Assembly: GCF_017942085.1 (NCBI RefSeq)
Contig: NZ_JAGKSP010000005.1
Coordinates: forward strand, 186,001-250,000
Direction: 5' to 3'
Length of the DNA: 64,000 nucleotides
DNA from: Paenibacillus lignilyticus
GTDB lineage: Bacteria; Bacillota; Bacilli; Paenibacillales; Paenibacillaceae
Shown here: positions 63,236 to 64,000 of the stretch, piece by piece
Numbering within the stretch: the stretch's first letter is position 1
How the letters are laid out: each line of letters opens with the position of its first letter
Program-made: the position numbers and the translations under genes
The notes under the pieces: generated by a model
Seen by the model: the letters and a program-made list of their open reading frames with translations, nothing else
Told to the model about the DNA's origin: nothing
The model's database searches: none

Positions 63236-63418
63236 CTACGATTTATTGTCAGTAACGTCTTCTCGGGTATCAGAGACAAGCTCCTTGGCCGAGGTCTTAA
63301 ACTCATGCAAGGTGCGGCCGACTGCACGGCCAAGCTCAGGCAGCTTGGATGGCCCAAAGATAATAAGAACGACTACTAAGATCATCATTAGCCCCGGAAA
63401 TCCAACATTTTGCAACAT
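63236..63418 (-). CDS. tatA: Twin-arginine translocase subunit TatA/TatE
   Basis: 60 residues. One membrane helix [21 protein letters not shown] with the [10 protein letters not shown] hinge, then an amphipathic helix ([17 protein letters not shown]) and acidic tail, the standard TatA layout. Start ATG 63418 with AGGAG nine bases upstream. No tatC nearby. Confidence 0.9.
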   Translation of the reverse strand: MLQNVGFPGLMMILVVVLIIFGPSKLPELGRAVGRTLHEFKTSAKELVSDTREDVTDNKS

Positions 63419-63451
63419 GCGAATCATCTCCTGTCGAATCGTTGTATTTTA

Positions 63452-64000
63452 TTAATCCTGATTATGATTGCTCGGATAGGCCGCAACCGCTTCGATCTCA
63501 ATCAGCCAGTCGGCATTCACGAGTCCTGCGACGCCGACAGTGGAGCGCGCGGTTTTGGTTGGATTTGTTTTGGTGTTGAAATATTTGGCGTACGCCTTGA
63601 ACCAGCCGTCAAAGTCGAATTTGCCTTCCTTGGCTGCATCAGGCGCGATATACACGCGCAGATATGTAACATCCTTCATCGACAAGCCTTGTTCCTTTAA
63701 TTGCTTCTCGATATTTTGGAGAATACTGGTTCCTTGGGCTTCCGTGTCCCCATAACGCTCGTAGATGGTTTTACCATCTTTATTGATGACTGCCGGCGTT
63801 GTGCCGCTCGTCTCAAAGGTAGCTGTTCCGGCGGGCATGGCAACCGCGCTGGAGATTGAGGATTGAGGACTTCCGTAGAACTCCGGCTCATTAATAGGCG
63901 TGAGCGGATATTTGTGCGGCGTAATGGCGGCATATACACTTGCGGTAGCTGCCAAGGAAGAGATGACGACGGTGAAGACGGCGATTTTGACCTTGCGTTT
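63452..64000 (-). CDS. Secreted RidA (YjgF) family protein, partial
   Basis: Runs off the right edge of the window, so the start is missing. The visible N-terminal part (KRKVKIAVFTVVISSLAATASVYAA) looks like a Sec signal peptide, followed by a RidA domain: SAVAMPAGTATFETSG, EAQGTSILQNIEKQLKEQGLSMKDVTYLRVYI, ARSTVGVAGL with the substrate-binding Arg, and EIEAVAAYP. RidA proteins remove reactive imines; exported versions occur but their role is unclear. 33 bases upstream of tatA on the same strand. Confidence 0.8.
   Translation of the reverse strand, partial: KRKVKIAVFTVVISSLAATASVYAAITPHKYPLTPINEPEFYGSPQSSISSAVAMPAGTATFETSGTTPAVINKDGKTIYERYGDTEAQGTSILQNIEKQLKEQGLSMKDVTYLRVYIAPDAAKEGKFDFDGWFKAYAKYFNTKTNPTKTARSTVGVAGLVNADWLIEIEAVAAYPSNHNQD

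Noticed and set aside
1..64000. Mobile elements, prophage genes or tRNA-linked islands
   Set aside because: I looked for transposase, integrase and tRNA-like sequence and found none, despite the strongly accessory gene content.

Overview
The window looks like chromosome of a Paenibacillaceae-type Firmicute (Paenibacillus or a close relative). The signs are strong GGAGG-type ribosome binding sites, heavy use of GTG/TTG starts, an LplABC-type sugar ABC transporter with a YesS-like membrane AraC regulator, a lysine (L-box) riboswitch, a YheC/D ATP-grasp protein, SLH-domain surface proteins, DUF2935 and SelO. The content is mostly accessory carbohydrate catabolism. I see no tRNA, rRNA, CRISPR array, transposase or phage gene.

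Region by region: (1) 1-7.6 kb, end of a secreted beta-helix protein followed by a seven-gene operon with a Gfo/Idh/MocA oxidoreductase, a DHDPS-like (DUF993) aldolase, a TIM-barrel isomerase, a creatininase-family amidohydrolase, NagA, a ROK kinase and a medium-chain dehydrogenase. (2) 7.65-8.45 kb, a terminator and two adjacent tandem arrays of 51-bp units flanked by hairpins, with no credible gene. (3) 8.5-12.2 kb, minus strand, two PfkB kinases and a DUF4091 protein. (4) 12.5-19.9 kb, a TIM-barrel isomerase, LplB/LplC/lipoprotein sugar transporter, a large esterase and a cysteine-synthase-like PLP enzyme, facing a 753-residue membrane AraC regulator. (5) 22.4-31.0 kb, an Eis-like acetyltransferase and a second catabolic operon of two Gfo/Idh/MocA enzymes, NagB-like, NagA-like, TIM barrel, NAD-binding epimerase and DHDPS-like genes. 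(6) 31.0-36.9 kb, LacI regulator, RpiB-family isomerase, short AraC regulator, nucleoside hydrolase and two ADP-ribosylglycohydrolase paralogues, with LacI-type operators in between. (7) 37-50 kb, riboswitch-controlled lysine permease, metallophosphoesterase, SLH-GH18 glycosidase, YheC/D, racemase-like protein, an Hpt-REC-GGDEF-REC signalling protein, GNAT, MFS and an orphan pair of Dpp-type permeases. (8) 50-56.7 kb, PatB/MalY-type lyase, SelO, then a GntR-led operon with a rhamnonate-dehydratase-like enzyme, a metallo-beta-lactamase-fold protein lacking its metal motif, and a PhyH-type oxygenase. (9) 56.9-61.2 kb, arabinofuranosidase operon (GH127, GH43, MFS). (10) 61.5-64 kb, histidine phosphatase, DUF2935, TatA and the start-less end of a secreted RidA-like protein.

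How it fits together (inference): the oxidoreductase/isomerase/DHDPS-like/NagA combination occurs twice, 20 kb apart, which suggests two parallel routes that oxidise, deacetylate, isomerise and then cleave amino-sugar-like substrates. The Lpl transporter and arabinofuranosidases would supply oligosaccharides. The nucleoside hydrolase/ADP-ribosylglycohydrolase/RpiB block looks like a separate route for ribosylated compounds.
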